This document shows, piece by piece, positions 48,773-57,500 of a stretch of DNA of 64,000 nt (position 1 is the first letter of the stretch; each line of letters begins with the position of its first letter). The position numbers and the translations under genes are program-made. This DNA is from Chromobacterium phragmitis. GTDB taxonomy: Bacteria; Pseudomonadota; Gammaproteobacteria; Burkholderiales; Chromobacteriaceae. The stretch is taken from NCBI RefSeq assembly GCF_003325475.1, contig NZ_CP029495.1, forward strand, positions 3,348,001 to 3,412,000. Reading direction: 5' to 3'. The notes under the pieces were generated by a model, which saw nothing but the letters and a program-made list of their open reading frames with translations, was not told where the DNA came from and ran no database searches.

Positions 48773-50439
48773 GCCTTTTCCTCCAGCGGCAGCTCGAAAC
48801 TCACTTCGGTGCCCGGCTCCAGCCGGGCGAGGCGCAGGCCCTCGCCGTACAAGAGCTTGATGCGTTCGTTGACGTTGGACAGGCCTATGCTGCGGCTCTC
48901 CACCTTGCCATTGGCGATGCCGTCCATCACTTCCTGGCTGATGCCGTAGCCGGTGTCGCGCACCGACACCCGGATGCGGTCGGCCAGTTTCTTCACCGCG
49001 ATGCGCACTTCGCCAGGCTCCTTGCGCGGCTGGATGCCGTGCAGGATGGCGTTCTCCACCAGCGGCTGCAACAGCAGGCTGGGCACGCGGGCGTGGACTT
49101 CGTCGACATCGAACACGATCGACAGCTTGCTGCCGAAGCGGGCCTGCTCGATGGCGACATAGTCGCGGACCTGCTTCAGCTCCTCCTGGATGTCGATCAA
49201 GGTATCGCCCAGGGACAGGTTGTAGCGCAGATAGTCCGCCAGCTTGGCGATCAGTTGCCGCGCCTCGGACGGCTGGATGCGGATCAAGGAGGAGATCGCG
49301 TTGAGCGCGTTGAACAGGAAGTGCGGGTTGATCTTGCTTTGCAGCGCGGCGAACTCGGCCTTGCGCGCCATCTCCTGAAGTTGCTTGATGCGCGAGGCTT
49401 CCATCTGGGTGGAGATCAGCTGCGACAGGCCCAGCGCCAGTTCGCGCAGCGAGCCGGTGATGCCGCCGCTCTGGCGGAAGAAGATTTTCAGGGTGCCGGC
49501 GACGCGGCCGCTTTCGCGCAGCGGAATGATGATCACCGAGTGGAAATCCGCCACCCGGTATTGGCGCAAATCGTTCTCGATGATGATCTGGTCCTGCTCC
49601 ACCGCGCGGCGGGTGATTTCGCCGATGGCGGAGTGGGCGGCCGGCTCGTAGTAATCCTTGCCCAGGCCGACGTAAGCCTGCACGTCGCGGGTGTCGGTGA
49701 TGGCCACCGCGTCGGCGCCGATGTGGTTGCGGATCACGGTGCAGACTTCCACCAGCGCGTCGCGGTCCACGCTCTGGAAGTATGGCAGGGTGCGGTTGGC
49801 GATGGTCAGCGCCAGCTTGGCCTGGCGCGCCGCCAGCAGCTCCTTCTCGTCGTCCAGGTCCTGCACCAGCTTGATGATCAGGCCGATGCAGACGGTGCCG
49901 GTGATCATCGGGTAGGCGATGTGGCCGACGATGGCCTGGCCGATGGCGGGCTCGGTAAACCACAGGATCAGCGCCATGGTCAGGCTTTCGCAGGCGACGC
50001 CGGCGGCGATGCCGTACAGCCACAGCCGCTGGCGGCCGGCGCGGTAGTGGATGGCGGTGGCCAACAGGCCGGCGCAGATGCTGGAGAGCAGGCAGGGCAG
50101 CGAGGTATAGCCGTGGATATCTATCAGGTAGCGGTGCAGGCCGGAGACGATGCCGGCCGGGATGCCTACCCAGGGGCCGAACAATATGCCGCCGGCCAGG
50201 ATGGCGATGGTGCGGACGTTGATCAGCGAGCCGTCCACCGGAATGCCGGTATAGGTGCTGAACACGGCGAACAGGCAGAACAGCAGCGACACGCCGGCCA
50301 GCTCGGCGGGCGTGTGCCGCTGCTGGCGCAGCAAGTCCTGGAACGGCCGGACGCGGGTGAGGAAGAACAGCGCCATCAGCATCAGCGCCGCGCGCTCGAA
50401 CACCGCCAGCAGCAGCATGTTGGGATTGTTTTCTATCAT
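48769..50439 (-). CDS. ypdA: LytS-type pyruvate-sensing histidine kinase, YpdA (PyrS) type
   Basis: 556 aa. Five to six TM segments of the 5TM-5TMR_LYT sensor (NVRTIAILAGGILFGPWVG, GLHRYLIDIHGYTSLPCL), a GAF-like domain (240-350), then His_kinase with ALQSKINPHFLFNALNAIS, where the His is the phosphorylation site, and a HATPase_c domain (LQPLVENAILHGI, GYGISQEV). It matches E. coli YpdA block by block, including the start: MIENNPNMLLLAVFERAALML. A TTG at 50448 also opens the frame. Overlaps ypdB by 4 nt, so they are coupled. Confidence 0.93.
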   Translation of the reverse strand: MIENNPNMLLLAVFERAALMLMALFFLTRVRPFQDLLRQQRHTPAELAGVSLLFCLFAVFSTYTGIPVDGSLINVRTIAILAGGILFGPWVGIPAGIVSGLHRYLIDIHGYTSLPCLLSSICAGLLATAIHYRAGRQRLWLYGIAAGVACESLTMALILWFTEPAIGQAIVGHIAYPMITGTVCIGLIIKLVQDLDDEKELLAARQAKLALTIANRTLPYFQSVDRDALVEVCTVIRNHIGADAVAITDTRDVQAYVGLGKDYYEPAAHSAIGEITRRAVEQDQIIIENDLRQYRVADFHSVIIIPLRESGRVAGTLKIFFRQSGGITGSLRELALGLSQLISTQMEASRIKQLQEMARKAEFAALQSKINPHFLFNALNAISSLIRIQPSEARQLIAKLADYLRYNLSLGDTLIDIQEELKQVRDYVAIEQARFGSKLSIVFDVDEVHARVPSLLLQPLVENAILHGIQPRKEPGEVRIAVKKLADRIRVSVRDTGYGISQEVMDGIANGKVESRSIGLSNVNERIKLLYGEGLRLARLEPGTEVSFELPLEEKA

Positions 50440-50552
50440 CGGAGGCAAAGCCGCGGCGGCGGCTGGGGAAAACGGAACAGTTGCCGCTATTTTAAGGCAT
50501 GGGGGCGGGCAGAGCAGCCGGGCGGGCGATAAAAGACCAAAGGCATGAAGAG

Positions 50553-50577
50553 GCCGGGAGCCCGACGGGCTCCCGGC
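50553..50577 (-). terminator. Hairpin downstream of the AhpD-like gene
   Basis: GCCGGGAGCCCG with its complement GGGCTCCCGGC across a two-base loop, 11 bp past the stop. The T run on the minus strand is poor. Confidence 0.5.
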
Positions 50578-50587
50578 GGCGGCGGGA

Positions 50588-51130
50588 TTAGCCGCGGGCC
50601 TGGACCAGCGGGAAGTCCACCGCGGTGGCGGCGGCGTTGTTGACGTAGTTGGTCAGGATGTTCAGCGCCACCACCGTCACGATTTCCAGCGTTTCCGCCT
50701 CATCGAAGCCGGCGCCGCGCAGGGCGGCCAGTTCGGCGTCGGCCACGCGGCCGCGCTGTTCCGCCACCTTCAGCGCGAAGCGCAGCGCGGCGGCCTGTTT
50801 GGCGTCGGCGCTGGCGAAGTCTCGGGCGGCGGCGATTTCGTCATCGCCGAGCTTGGCCACGTGTTTGGCCAGATAGCTGTGGGCAGACAAGCAGTAGTCG
50901 CAGCCGTTGAATTCGGCCACCGCCAGCGCGATGCGCTCGCGCAGCGCGGCGCTCAGCTTGCCCTTGCCCAGCGCGCCGTTCAGCGACAGATAGCCTTCCA
51001 GCGCGGCAGGGCTGTGGGCCAGCAGCTTCATCAGATTGGGCACCATGCCCAGTTGTTGTTGCACGGCGGCCAGCAGCGGCTGGCTGGCGGCGGGGATGTG
51101 CTCGGCGGCGGGGATGGCGATGCGGTTCAT
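50588..51130 (-). CDS. AhpD-like carboxymuconolactone decarboxylase-family protein
   Basis: 180 aa. Alkylhydroperoxidase-type fold with the redox pair CDYCLSAHS (CxxC plus His) at about residue 75, preceded by the proton-relay Glu in RERIALAVAEFNG. Proteins like this reduce peroxides or act on unknown small molecules. Start ATG 51130 with AGGAG 7 nt upstream. Divergent LysR gene 117 bp away, in very AT-rich DNA, likely regulates it. Confidence 0.88.
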   Translation of the reverse strand: MNRIAIPAAEHIPAASQPLLAAVQQQLGMVPNLMKLLAHSPAALEGYLSLNGALGKGKLSAALRERIALAVAEFNGCDYCLSAHSYLAKHVAKLGDDEIAAARDFASADAKQAAALRFALKVAEQRGRVADAELAALRGAGFDEAETLEIVTVVALNILTNYVNNAAATAVDFPLVQARG

Positions 51131-51247
51131 GGCAAGACTCCTGGGTGGATGCGGAACGTTTCCGCGATGGGTGTACTTTGCCAAATTCTTTATTTTGGAA
51201 GAATATCTATTTTATAAAATGAATTATTTCAATATGGGGAATAATAG

Positions 51248-52147
51248 ATGGACCGATTCCACCTGATGACCGTTTTCGTCGCCGTGGCGGAGGAAGAGGG
51301 TTTCGCCGGCGCGGCGCGCAGGCTCAAGCTGTCGCCGCCGGCGGTGACGCGCGCGGTGGCGGCTCTGGAGGAAAATCTGGGCGTGCGCCTGCTGAACCGC
51401 ACCACGCGCTATGTCAGGGTGACGGAGGCCGGCGCGCGCTATCTGGACGACGCGCGCCGCATCCTGGCGGCGGTGGATGAGGCGGAAGAGGTGGCGGCCG
51501 GCGGCAACGCCGAGCCGCGCGGCCTGATCCAGCTGACCGCGCCGGTCTTGTTCGGCCGGCTGTACGTGATGCCCATCGTGCTGGATTTTTTGCGCCAGCA
51601 CCCGTTGGTGGAGGTATCGGCGCAGCTGCGCGACAACGTGGTGAACCTGATGGAGGAAGGGTTGGACGCGGCGGTGCGCATCGGCCCTTTGCCGGATTCT
51701 TCGCTGCGCGCGGTCAAGGTGGGCGAGGTGAGGCGGCTGGTGTGCGCGGCGCCGGACTATTTGGCGCGGCATGGCGCGCCGCAAGCGCCGGAAGACTTGC
51801 TGAGCCACACCGTGATCGCGTCCACCGCCGCCTCGGCCTCGCTGGAGTGGAAGTTCGGCGCGGACGGCGAACGGCGGGTGCGGGTGAGGCCGCGGCTGAC
51901 GGTCAGCGGCAACGACGTGGCGATAGACGCGGCGCAGGGCGGATTCGGCCTGATCCGGGTGATGTCCTACCAGGTGGCGGAGGCGTTGGCTGCGGGCAAG
52001 CTGGAGCGGGTGCTGACGGCTTACGAGAGTGCGCCGCTGCCAATACACATCGTCCACGCCGAAAGCCGCTACGGCTCGACGCGGATGCGCCGCTTCATCG
52101 ATTTCCTGGCCGAGCGGCTGCGCGCCGATCCGCGGCTTACAGGTTGA
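51248..52147 (+). CDS. LysR-family transcriptional regulator
   Basis: 299 aa. HTH domain at residues 1-60 (FVAVAEEEGFAGAARRLKLS, then AVTRAVAALEENLGVRLL), followed by NRTTRYVRVTEAGARYL and an effector domain (PRGLIQLTAPVLFGRLYVMP; VRIGPLPDSSLRAVKVG). Closest in form to the group that controls divergent oxidoreductase genes; here the AhpD-like gene is divergent. Its last 11 bp overlap the end of the convergent oxidoreductase gene. GGGGAA before ATG. Confidence 0.9.
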   Translation: MDRFHLMTVFVAVAEEEGFAGAARRLKLSPPAVTRAVAALEENLGVRLLNRTTRYVRVTEAGARYLDDARRILAAVDEAEEVAAGGNAEPRGLIQLTAPVLFGRLYVMPIVLDFLRQHPLVEVSAQLRDNVVNLMEEGLDAAVRIGPLPDSSLRAVKVGEVRRLVCAAPDYLARHGAPQAPEDLLSHTVIASTAASASLEWKFGADGERRVRVRPRLTVSGNDVAIDAAQGGFGLIRVMSYQVAEALAAGKLERVLTAYESAPLPIHIVHAESRYGSTRMRRFIDFLAERLRADPRLTG

Positions 52148-54122
52148 TTTCCAGCCTGTCCGCGCCGGCGGCCGGGTAGGCGCAGCACAGCAGAATCTCG
52201 CCGGGCTGGGTGCCGTATTCCGGCGCTTGCAGATAGGTGGCCTGGCCGGCCAGAAGCGCGGCGCGGCAGCTGCCGCAGGTGCCGCCGCGGCAGCTGAAAT
52301 CCGGATTCAGGCCGCAGGATTCGGCCAATTCCAGCAGGCTCTGGCCGGGTTGCCATTCGGCGTTGACGGCGGAGGCGGCGAAGCGCACCGGCACCGCGCC
52401 GTCGGCCGGCGCCGGCAAGGCTTGGACTGGATGGCCGACGCGTCGCAGCCCGGCCGGACCAAAGGCTTCGGCATGGATGCGCGCGTCCTCCACGCCGGCA
52501 TCGATCAACTGCTCGTACAGCGTTTGCATGAAGCCGGCCGGGCCGCACAGATAGACGTCTCCATCCAGGCTGAGACCGTAGCCGCGCAGCAGCTTGATGT
52601 CCAGGTGGCCGGCATGCTGGTAATCGATGCCCAGCCGGCGGCCGGTTTCCGGCTGGCTGACGATTTTCACCACCCGCAGCCTGCCGGCTGCCCGGACTTG
52701 CAAGGCCTCCAGCTCGGCGTCGAAGGCGCGTTCGGCCACATTGCGCGTGGCGTAGGCCAGCAGCGTGGGCGGCATGGCGGCCGGGTTTCCCGTCAACTGA
52801 TGCAGGAAGGCCTGCATGGGCGTGATGCCGATGCCGCCGGCCAACAGCGCGATGGGGCGGTCGGCGCGCGCCAGGGTGAAATCGCCGCGCGGCGGCAGCG
52901 CCTCCACGATGTCGCCCGGCGCCAGCTGGTGCAGTCGGGCCGAGGCCTTGCCCTGGCGTTTGACGCTGATGCGGTAGCCGCCGGTTTGCGACAGCGTGTA
53001 GTTGCGCATGCGCGCGCCGTCCACGCCCATCACTTTCATGCTCAGGTGCTGGCCGGGAGAAAAGTCCGGCGGCGCGGAGCCATCGGCCGGTTCCAGATAG
53101 ATGGATCTGACGGTGTCGCTTTCGTCTTCCACGCGGCTCACGCGCAGCGGCAGCCATCGCCGCTCCGGAGCGGCATGGGGCCAGGCGCCGGTGGCCAGGG
53201 CGAAGGGCGAGTATTCCCGCAAGGTCCAGCGCAGCGCCAGCGCGTTGCGGCGGCGCACCACGCGCTCCACGCGGAAGGTCCACAGCCGCTCCGCGCCATC
53301 GAAAACGGCGGCCGCCTCGGCATCCAGCACCTCGGCCTGGCCGGCCAGCTGCAGCGTGTCGCCGCTGGCGAAGTCGACGAATAGCAGGCCGGCGCGCGGA
53401 TGCAGCAGCAAATTGCCCAGGGTGTTGAAATAGCCGTTGCCGGAAAAATCCGGGATGGTCAGCGTGTCGCCATCTATTTTGACGAAACCGGGTTTGCCGC
53501 CGCGGTGCGATACGTCGGCCTGCCAGCCACCGGCCTCGTCCCGGCAGGCGCTGGCGACGAAGAAGGTATCGGCTGCGGCGATGGCGGCGCGCGCGTCTTC
53601 GTCTAGCTCGCCCATCCACTCCACCGATCCCAAAATGCGAGGGGCGGGTCCGCGCGCGAACTCGAATTCGCGCTGCTGTATGTATTTGGGGCAGTTGCCG
53701 AAAGATTGCCTGACGGCGACGGCGCAGCCAGCATCATCCAGCTCGATTAACTCGCCGTTCATGCGGTTGCGGCGGCGCGTGTGCAGCTCGATGCCGAGCA
53801 GGGCCACCGCCGCGCCGGGGCGCAGGCAGTCGCGCAGCGGGTCGGCCGGGCTGGGCAGGGCGGCGATGCTCAGCGCGCGAGGCTCGGGCGAATCGACAAA
53901 GCCGGGCAGGCCTTCGACGATGCCCGCCCAAGGCCGCCCGGCCTCGTCCAGCGCCGCCATCGCCAGGAAAGGCAGCTGGCGGAAAAACTCGCGGTGCTGT
54001 TCCGGCATATGGTCGCGCACCACGCGCGGGCCGACCGCGGCCAGCGCGTCCAGGCTGCCGGCGCGGCGCTGCATTTCTTGCTCGCCGGCGTGCCAGGGCG
54101 AGGCGGGGCGGGTGTCTGACAT
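52137..54122 (-). CDS. Tri-domain PNPOx / FAD reductase / 2Fe-2S ferredoxin fusion
   Basis: 661 aa. Order: FMN-binding split-barrel, PNPOx-like (about 40-300, with GSVEWMGELDEDARAAIAAAD and HRGGKPGFVKIDGDTL), ferredoxin-reductase domain (about 325-545: RMRNYTLSQTGGYRISVKR for FAD, LLAGGIGITPMQAFLHQL and YLCGPAGFMQTLYEQL for NAD(P)), then a plant-type 2Fe-2S domain with four Cys (CRGGTCGSC, later CCAYP). Electrons would go from NAD(P)H via FAD and Fe-S to FMN. Substrate unknown. The GST gene lies 14 bp upstream, so they form one operon. Gene name and physiology not established. Confidence 0.9.
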   Translation of the reverse strand: MSDTRPASPWHAGEQEMQRRAGSLDALAAVGPRVVRDHMPEQHREFFRQLPFLAMAALDEAGRPWAGIVEGLPGFVDSPEPRALSIAALPSPADPLRDCLRPGAAVALLGIELHTRRRNRMNGELIELDDAGCAVAVRQSFGNCPKYIQQREFEFARGPAPRILGSVEWMGELDEDARAAIAAADTFFVASACRDEAGGWQADVSHRGGKPGFVKIDGDTLTIPDFSGNGYFNTLGNLLLHPRAGLLFVDFASGDTLQLAGQAEVLDAEAAAVFDGAERLWTFRVERVVRRRNALALRWTLREYSPFALATGAWPHAAPERRWLPLRVSRVEDESDTVRSIYLEPADGSAPPDFSPGQHLSMKVMGVDGARMRNYTLSQTGGYRISVKRQGKASARLHQLAPGDIVEALPPRGDFTLARADRPIALLAGGIGITPMQAFLHQLTGNPAAMPPTLLAYATRNVAERAFDAELEALQVRAAGRLRVVKIVSQPETGRRLGIDYQHAGHLDIKLLRGYGLSLDGDVYLCGPAGFMQTLYEQLIDAGVEDARIHAEAFGPAGLRRVGHPVQALPAPADGAVPVRFAASAVNAEWQPGQSLLELAESCGLNPDFSCRGGTCGSCRAALLAGQATYLQAPEYGTQPGEILLCCAYPAAGADRLEINL

Positions 54123-54136
54123 GATGTTTTCCTGAT

Positions 54137-54751
54137 TCAGCTTTGGGCGGCGGGCATGGCCACGAAGCCGGGAAGCGCTTCGACGCGGGCCAGCCAGGCG
54201 CGGACATGCGGATAGGGCTGCAGCGAGATGTCGCCTTCCGGCGCGCGGGCGGTGTAGCTGTACAGCGCGACGTCGGCGATGGTGGCGGCGGCGCCGGCCA
54301 GGAAGGGGCGCTCGGCCAGCTCCTCATCCATCACCTGCAGCAGCGCGCGGGCCCGGTTGGCGGCCAGCTCGTAATCCAGCGGCACGCCGCGCCATTTGTG
54401 CAGCCGCGCCTGAGCGGCGCCGAAGGCGAGCGGGCCGGCGGCGGCGGACAGCCAGCGCTGCACGCGCGCCTCGCCCAGCGGGTCGGCCGGCAGCCAGTCG
54501 CCATGCCCGTAGCGGCGCGCAAGATAGACCAGGATGGCGTTTGAATCCGGCACCACCGACTCGCCGTCCACCAATACCGGCACCTGGCCGAAGCGGTTCA
54601 GCTTGAGGAAGGCCGGCTGCTTTTGCTCGCCATCGGCCAGCTTCACCGGGACGGTTTCGTACTCCAGGCCCAGCAGCGACAGCATCAGCCGCGCGCGGTG
54701 GCTGTGGCCGGACAGCGGGAAGTCGTACAACTGGATGGCGGTGCGGGTCAT
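54137..54751 (-). CDS. Glutathione S-transferase family protein
   Basis: 204 aa. Thioredoxin-like N-domain: LYDFPLSGHSHRARLMLSLLGLEYE with a Ser in the catalytic position, FGQVPVLVDGESVVPDSNAILVYLARRY. All-helical C-domain has FLAGAAATIADVALYSYTARAP, the N-capping box. Likely detoxification of electrophiles or peroxides; placed 14 bp upstream of the tri-domain oxidoreductase in one operon, which suggests shared redox duty. Confidence 0.92.
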   Translation of the reverse strand: MTRTAIQLYDFPLSGHSHRARLMLSLLGLEYETVPVKLADGEQKQPAFLKLNRFGQVPVLVDGESVVPDSNAILVYLARRYGHGDWLPADPLGEARVQRWLSAAAGPLAFGAAQARLHKWRGVPLDYELAANRARALLQVMDEELAERPFLAGAAATIADVALYSYTARAPEGDISLQPYPHVRAWLARVEALPGFVAMPAAQS

Positions 54752-54865
54752 GCGAGTCTCCTTGCGATGGCGTCTGGTTGGGAGCCTAGACTGTGCCTGA
54801 CGGCGCGGCGGCCATGAATAGCCGCCGCGCGCAATGGATTATTTCGGCATATGGAATAAATCACG

Positions 54866-55378
54866 TCATGTCGACGGTTTTTCCAATGCGGCCAGCAATT
54901 CCGCCAGCCGTTTCTCCAAGGCGTCCAGGCTGCGGGCAGGGAGGGCGGACAGGATGGCGCGCTCGTTGGCGACATGGGCCTCCAGAGCGCGCTCCACCAG
55001 CGCGAAGCCTTCGCCGCTCAGGCGCACTAGCGTGCTGCGCGCGTCCAGGCTGCTGGCTTGCCGCTCAATCCAACCCTTGCCCTCCAGCACTTTAAGCCTA
55101 TGGGTCATGGTGCCGGATGTCACCATCAGCGAGGAAAACAGTTCGGTCGGGGCCAGGCAGTAGGGCGCGCCGGCGCGGCGCAGCGTGGCCAGCACATCGA
55201 ACTCCCAGCCGCTGAGGCCGTATTCGGCGAACACGCTGTCCAGCCGTTGCGACAGCAACGCCGCGCAGCGGCTGAGCCGGCCGATCACCCCCATCGGGCT
55301 GACGTCCAGATCCGGTCTTTCTCTTGCCCATTGCGCCAGGATGCAGTCCACCGCGTCGGCGGGCTTGTCGGTCGGCAT
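54866..55378 (-). CDS. pecS: PecS/UrtR-type MarR-family repressor
   Basis: 170 aa. N-terminal helix with Trp and ERPDLD (AQWARERPDLDVSPMG), the hallmark of the urate-responsive PecS/HucR group. The winged helix follows: GLSGWEFDVLATLRRAGAPYCL, SSLMVTSGTMTHRLKVLEGKG. Expected to repress itself and the divergent pecM, with release by urate; both come from family knowledge. Three palindromes lie in the 112-bp gap to pecM. Confidence 0.92.
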   Translation of the reverse strand: MPTDKPADAVDCILAQWARERPDLDVSPMGVIGRLSRCAALLSQRLDSVFAEYGLSGWEFDVLATLRRAGAPYCLAPTELFSSLMVTSGTMTHRLKVLEGKGWIERQASSLDARSTLVRLSGEGFALVERALEAHVANERAILSALPARSLDALEKRLAELLAALEKPST

Positions 55379-55391
55379 GTGGAGTCCTTAT

Positions 55392-55448
55392 CTTGAATTC
55401 AATATTTATTTGCCTTGAATTCAAGGTGAATGTTATCTTGATTTCAAG
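55392..55448. promoter_or_regulatory. Three PecS-type palindromic operators
   Basis: CTTGAATTCAAT (55392-55403), CTTGAATTCAAG (55414-55425, perfect) and CTTGATTTCAAG (55437-55448). Centres are 22 and 23 bp apart, two helix turns, so repressor dimers would sit on one face. Located between the divergent pecS and pecM starts. Confidence 0.88.
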
Positions 55449-55490
55449 TTAATAGTGCTGCAATGATACGCGAAAGCGAAAGGACTGACC

Positions 55491-56369
55491 ATGTCTGCGA
55501 ATACGAGAACAGGCCACTGGAGGGATGTGCTGCTGACCGCGCTGACCCCAATGATCTGGGGCTCCACTTATATCGTCACCACCCAGCTGTTGCCGCCGGA
55601 TCGGCCATTCACCGCCGCGCTGCTGCGGGTGCTGCCGGCAGGCCTGTTGCTGGTGCTGATGGGCGGCTGGCGGCCGCGTCCGGCAGAGTGGGGCAAGCTG
55701 TTGATGTTGTCGGCGCTGAATATCGGCGCGTTCCAGGCCTTGCTGTTCGTCGCCGCTTACCGCTTGCCGGGTGGGCTGGCAGCCGTGGTGGGAGCCTGCC
55801 AGCCTTTGATGGTGATGGCGCTCGCCTGGCGTTTGGACAGCCGCCAGCCGGCGGCGATGGCCTTATGGGGCAGCTTGGCCGGGGTGGCGGGGATGGCCGC
55901 GCTGCTGTTGTCGCCAGGCGCTGGTTGGGATGGTCTGGGCATGCTGGCGGCTTTCGGCGGCGCGGTATCCATGGCGTGCGGCACGTATCTGACCCGGCGC
56001 TGGAAGATATCGGCGCCGGTGACGGCGTTGACCGGCTGGCAGCTGACTCTGGGGGGGCTGATGCTGCTGCCTTTGGCGGCGGCGATAGATCCGCCGCTGC
56101 CCAGCCTGAGCGGAACGCAGATCGGCGGTTACGTCTATCTGGCGCTGTTCGGCGCGCTGTTGGCCTATTTGCTGTGGTTTCGCGGCATCGCGCGGCTGTC
56201 GCCGGTGGCGGTGTCGTCGCTGGGTCTGCTCAGCCCCTTGACCGCGGTGATCCTGGGTTGGGCGCTGCTCGGCCAGTCGCTGTCGCCCCAGGCGCTGCTG
56301 GGCATGGCTGTGGTGCTGGCCAGCGTGTTGGCGGTGCAGTGGGGCATGATGAGTGCCGCGCCAAAGTAG
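55491..56369 (+). CDS. pecM: PecM-type EamA exporter
   Basis: 292 aa, ten TM segments, two EamA repeats. LLTALTPMIWGSTYIVTTQL and LPPDRPFTAALLRVLPAGLLL match the PecM group, as does LFVAAYRLPGGLAAVVGA. Known PecM proteins export pigments such as indigoidine in Dickeya; here the cargo is unknown. Divergent from pecS, the classical arrangement. Weak ribosome site (AAAGGA) 8 nt before ATG. Confidence 0.93.
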   Translation: MSANTRTGHWRDVLLTALTPMIWGSTYIVTTQLLPPDRPFTAALLRVLPAGLLLVLMGGWRPRPAEWGKLLMLSALNIGAFQALLFVAAYRLPGGLAAVVGACQPLMVMALAWRLDSRQPAAMALWGSLAGVAGMAALLLSPGAGWDGLGMLAAFGGAVSMACGTYLTRRWKISAPVTALTGWQLTLGGLMLLPLAAAIDPPLPSLSGTQIGGYVYLALFGALLAYLLWFRGIARLSPVAVSSLGLLSPLTAVILGWALLGQSLSPQALLGMAVVLASVLAVQWGMMSAAPK

Positions 56370-56460
56370 CCGCGCTCGCGCTTGGCCCTGCAGGCGACGC
56401 GGCGGGTATTTTCGGGGGCGCGCCTTGGCTCTGGCCTTCCGCGAGGGTCTTTAACGGCTC

Positions 56461-56982
56461 TCAGCGCGACTCGTGCGGGGTGAGCCGCGCCATCATCAAG
56501 ACATCCAGGCAGCGGCCATCGATGGTGATGGCGCGGCGTTTGCGGCCTTCCAGCAGGAAACCGTGTTTTTCGTAGAGCTTGATCGCGTTCAGATTATCTT
56601 CATGCACGGTCAGCTCCAGGCGGCGGAAACCGCGCTGTTCCGCTAACCGCAGGGTGTTTTCCATCAGCCATCCGCCCAGTCCCATGCCGCGGTAGCGTGG
56701 GAGCAGGCCCATGCCCAGTGTGCCGCCGTGCTGATAAATGGGAAGACGATTGGGTGTGACGTCGCACCAGCCTACGACTTGCTCGCCATCGAGCAGCAAC
56801 AGGTGCGGCGCTTGGCTGGCAAGCTGGCTGCGCGCATATTCCGCGGAGGCCGCTTGCGGGATTTCCAGAAAGGCCAGATAGCGGCGTTCTCTGGCCACGC
56901 TGTCGGTGACGCGCCAGAAATCCTCGGCGCGCTCCGCGCTGAGATGTTGCAGGGAAAATGCTGCCGTGTAGGGGCTGGGCAT
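56461..56982 (-). CDS. GNAT-family N-acetyltransferase
   Basis: 173 aa. Acetyl-CoA loop LLPRYRGMGLGGWLMENTLRLAE (about residues 93-115), followed by LTVHEDNLNAIKLYEKHGFLLEGRKRRAI, the RimI/PhnO-like motif B. GGAGG 8 nt before ATG 56982; the frame extends to 57009 (MSSSMEAID) without a better ribosome site. Substrate unknown. Divergent from nothing close; liuR ends 67 bp on its upstream side. Confidence 0.88.
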   Translation of the reverse strand: MPSPYTAAFSLQHLSAERAEDFWRVTDSVARERRYLAFLEIPQAASAEYARSQLASQAPHLLLLDGEQVVGWCDVTPNRLPIYQHGGTLGMGLLPRYRGMGLGGWLMENTLRLAEQRGFRRLELTVHEDNLNAIKLYEKHGFLLEGRKRRAITIDGRCLDVLMMARLTPHESR

Positions 56983-57048
56983 GTCGATGGCCTCCATGGA
57001 GGAGGACATTGTGCGGAATGTGAAATGCTATTGCAATATTGCTGCCGC

Positions 57049-57441
57049 TCAGGCTGCCGAGCTTTGGCTGCCGATCACGTTGCGGCAATGGCTTTCCAGC
57101 GCGCCGATCTCCTCCAGCACCGCGTCGATGTCGCGCCGCTGCGCTTCCAATTGGCGGCGACGCGCCAGCAGCAGGTCCAGCAGTTTTTGCGATTGGCTGG
57201 CTTCGTCGTGGGCCAGTTGGTACATGTCTATGATTTCGCGGATCTCCGCCAAGGACAAACCAATGCGCTTGCCGCGCAGGATCAGCCTCAGCCGGGCGCG
57301 ATCGCGGCGGTTGAACAGGCGCTGGCGGCCGTCGCGCTGCGGCTCGATCAGTCCTTGTTCTTCGTAGAAGCGGATGGTGCGCAGGGTGACGTCGAATTCG
57401 CGCGCCAGGTCGGAGATGGTGAATAGTTCGGTTTGCGTCAT
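57049..57441 (-). CDS. liuR: LiuR, MerR-family regulator of leucine catabolism
   Basis: 130 aa. MerR HTH at residues 1-75 (TISDLAREFDVTLRTIRFYEEQGLI, then RDRARLRLILRGKRIGLSL), followed by a coiled dimer helix and no metal-binding Cys (a single Cys). LiuR regulators of the liu genes have this form. The site upstream of its gene differs by one base from that of liuA 15 kb away. Self-regulation and control of the divergent acyl-CoA synthetase are inferred. AAGGA 6-7 nt before ATG. Confidence 0.93.
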   Translation of the reverse strand: MTQTELFTISDLAREFDVTLRTIRFYEEQGLIEPQRDGRQRLFNRRDRARLRLILRGKRIGLSLAEIREIIDMYQLAHDEASQSQKLLDLLLARRRQLEAQRRDIDAVLEEIGALESHCRNVIGSQSSAA

Positions 57442-57500
57442 ACAGTTTCCTTCAGGCGCGATTGTAGCGTTTTTCCCACGCGTTTTGCTGAAAGCTTGAT

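Noticed and set aside
52137..52147. Overlap of the LysR and fusion-protein stops as a sign of frameshift
   Set aside because: Both proteins end normally and the genes converge; short overlaps of convergent ends are common in compact genomes.
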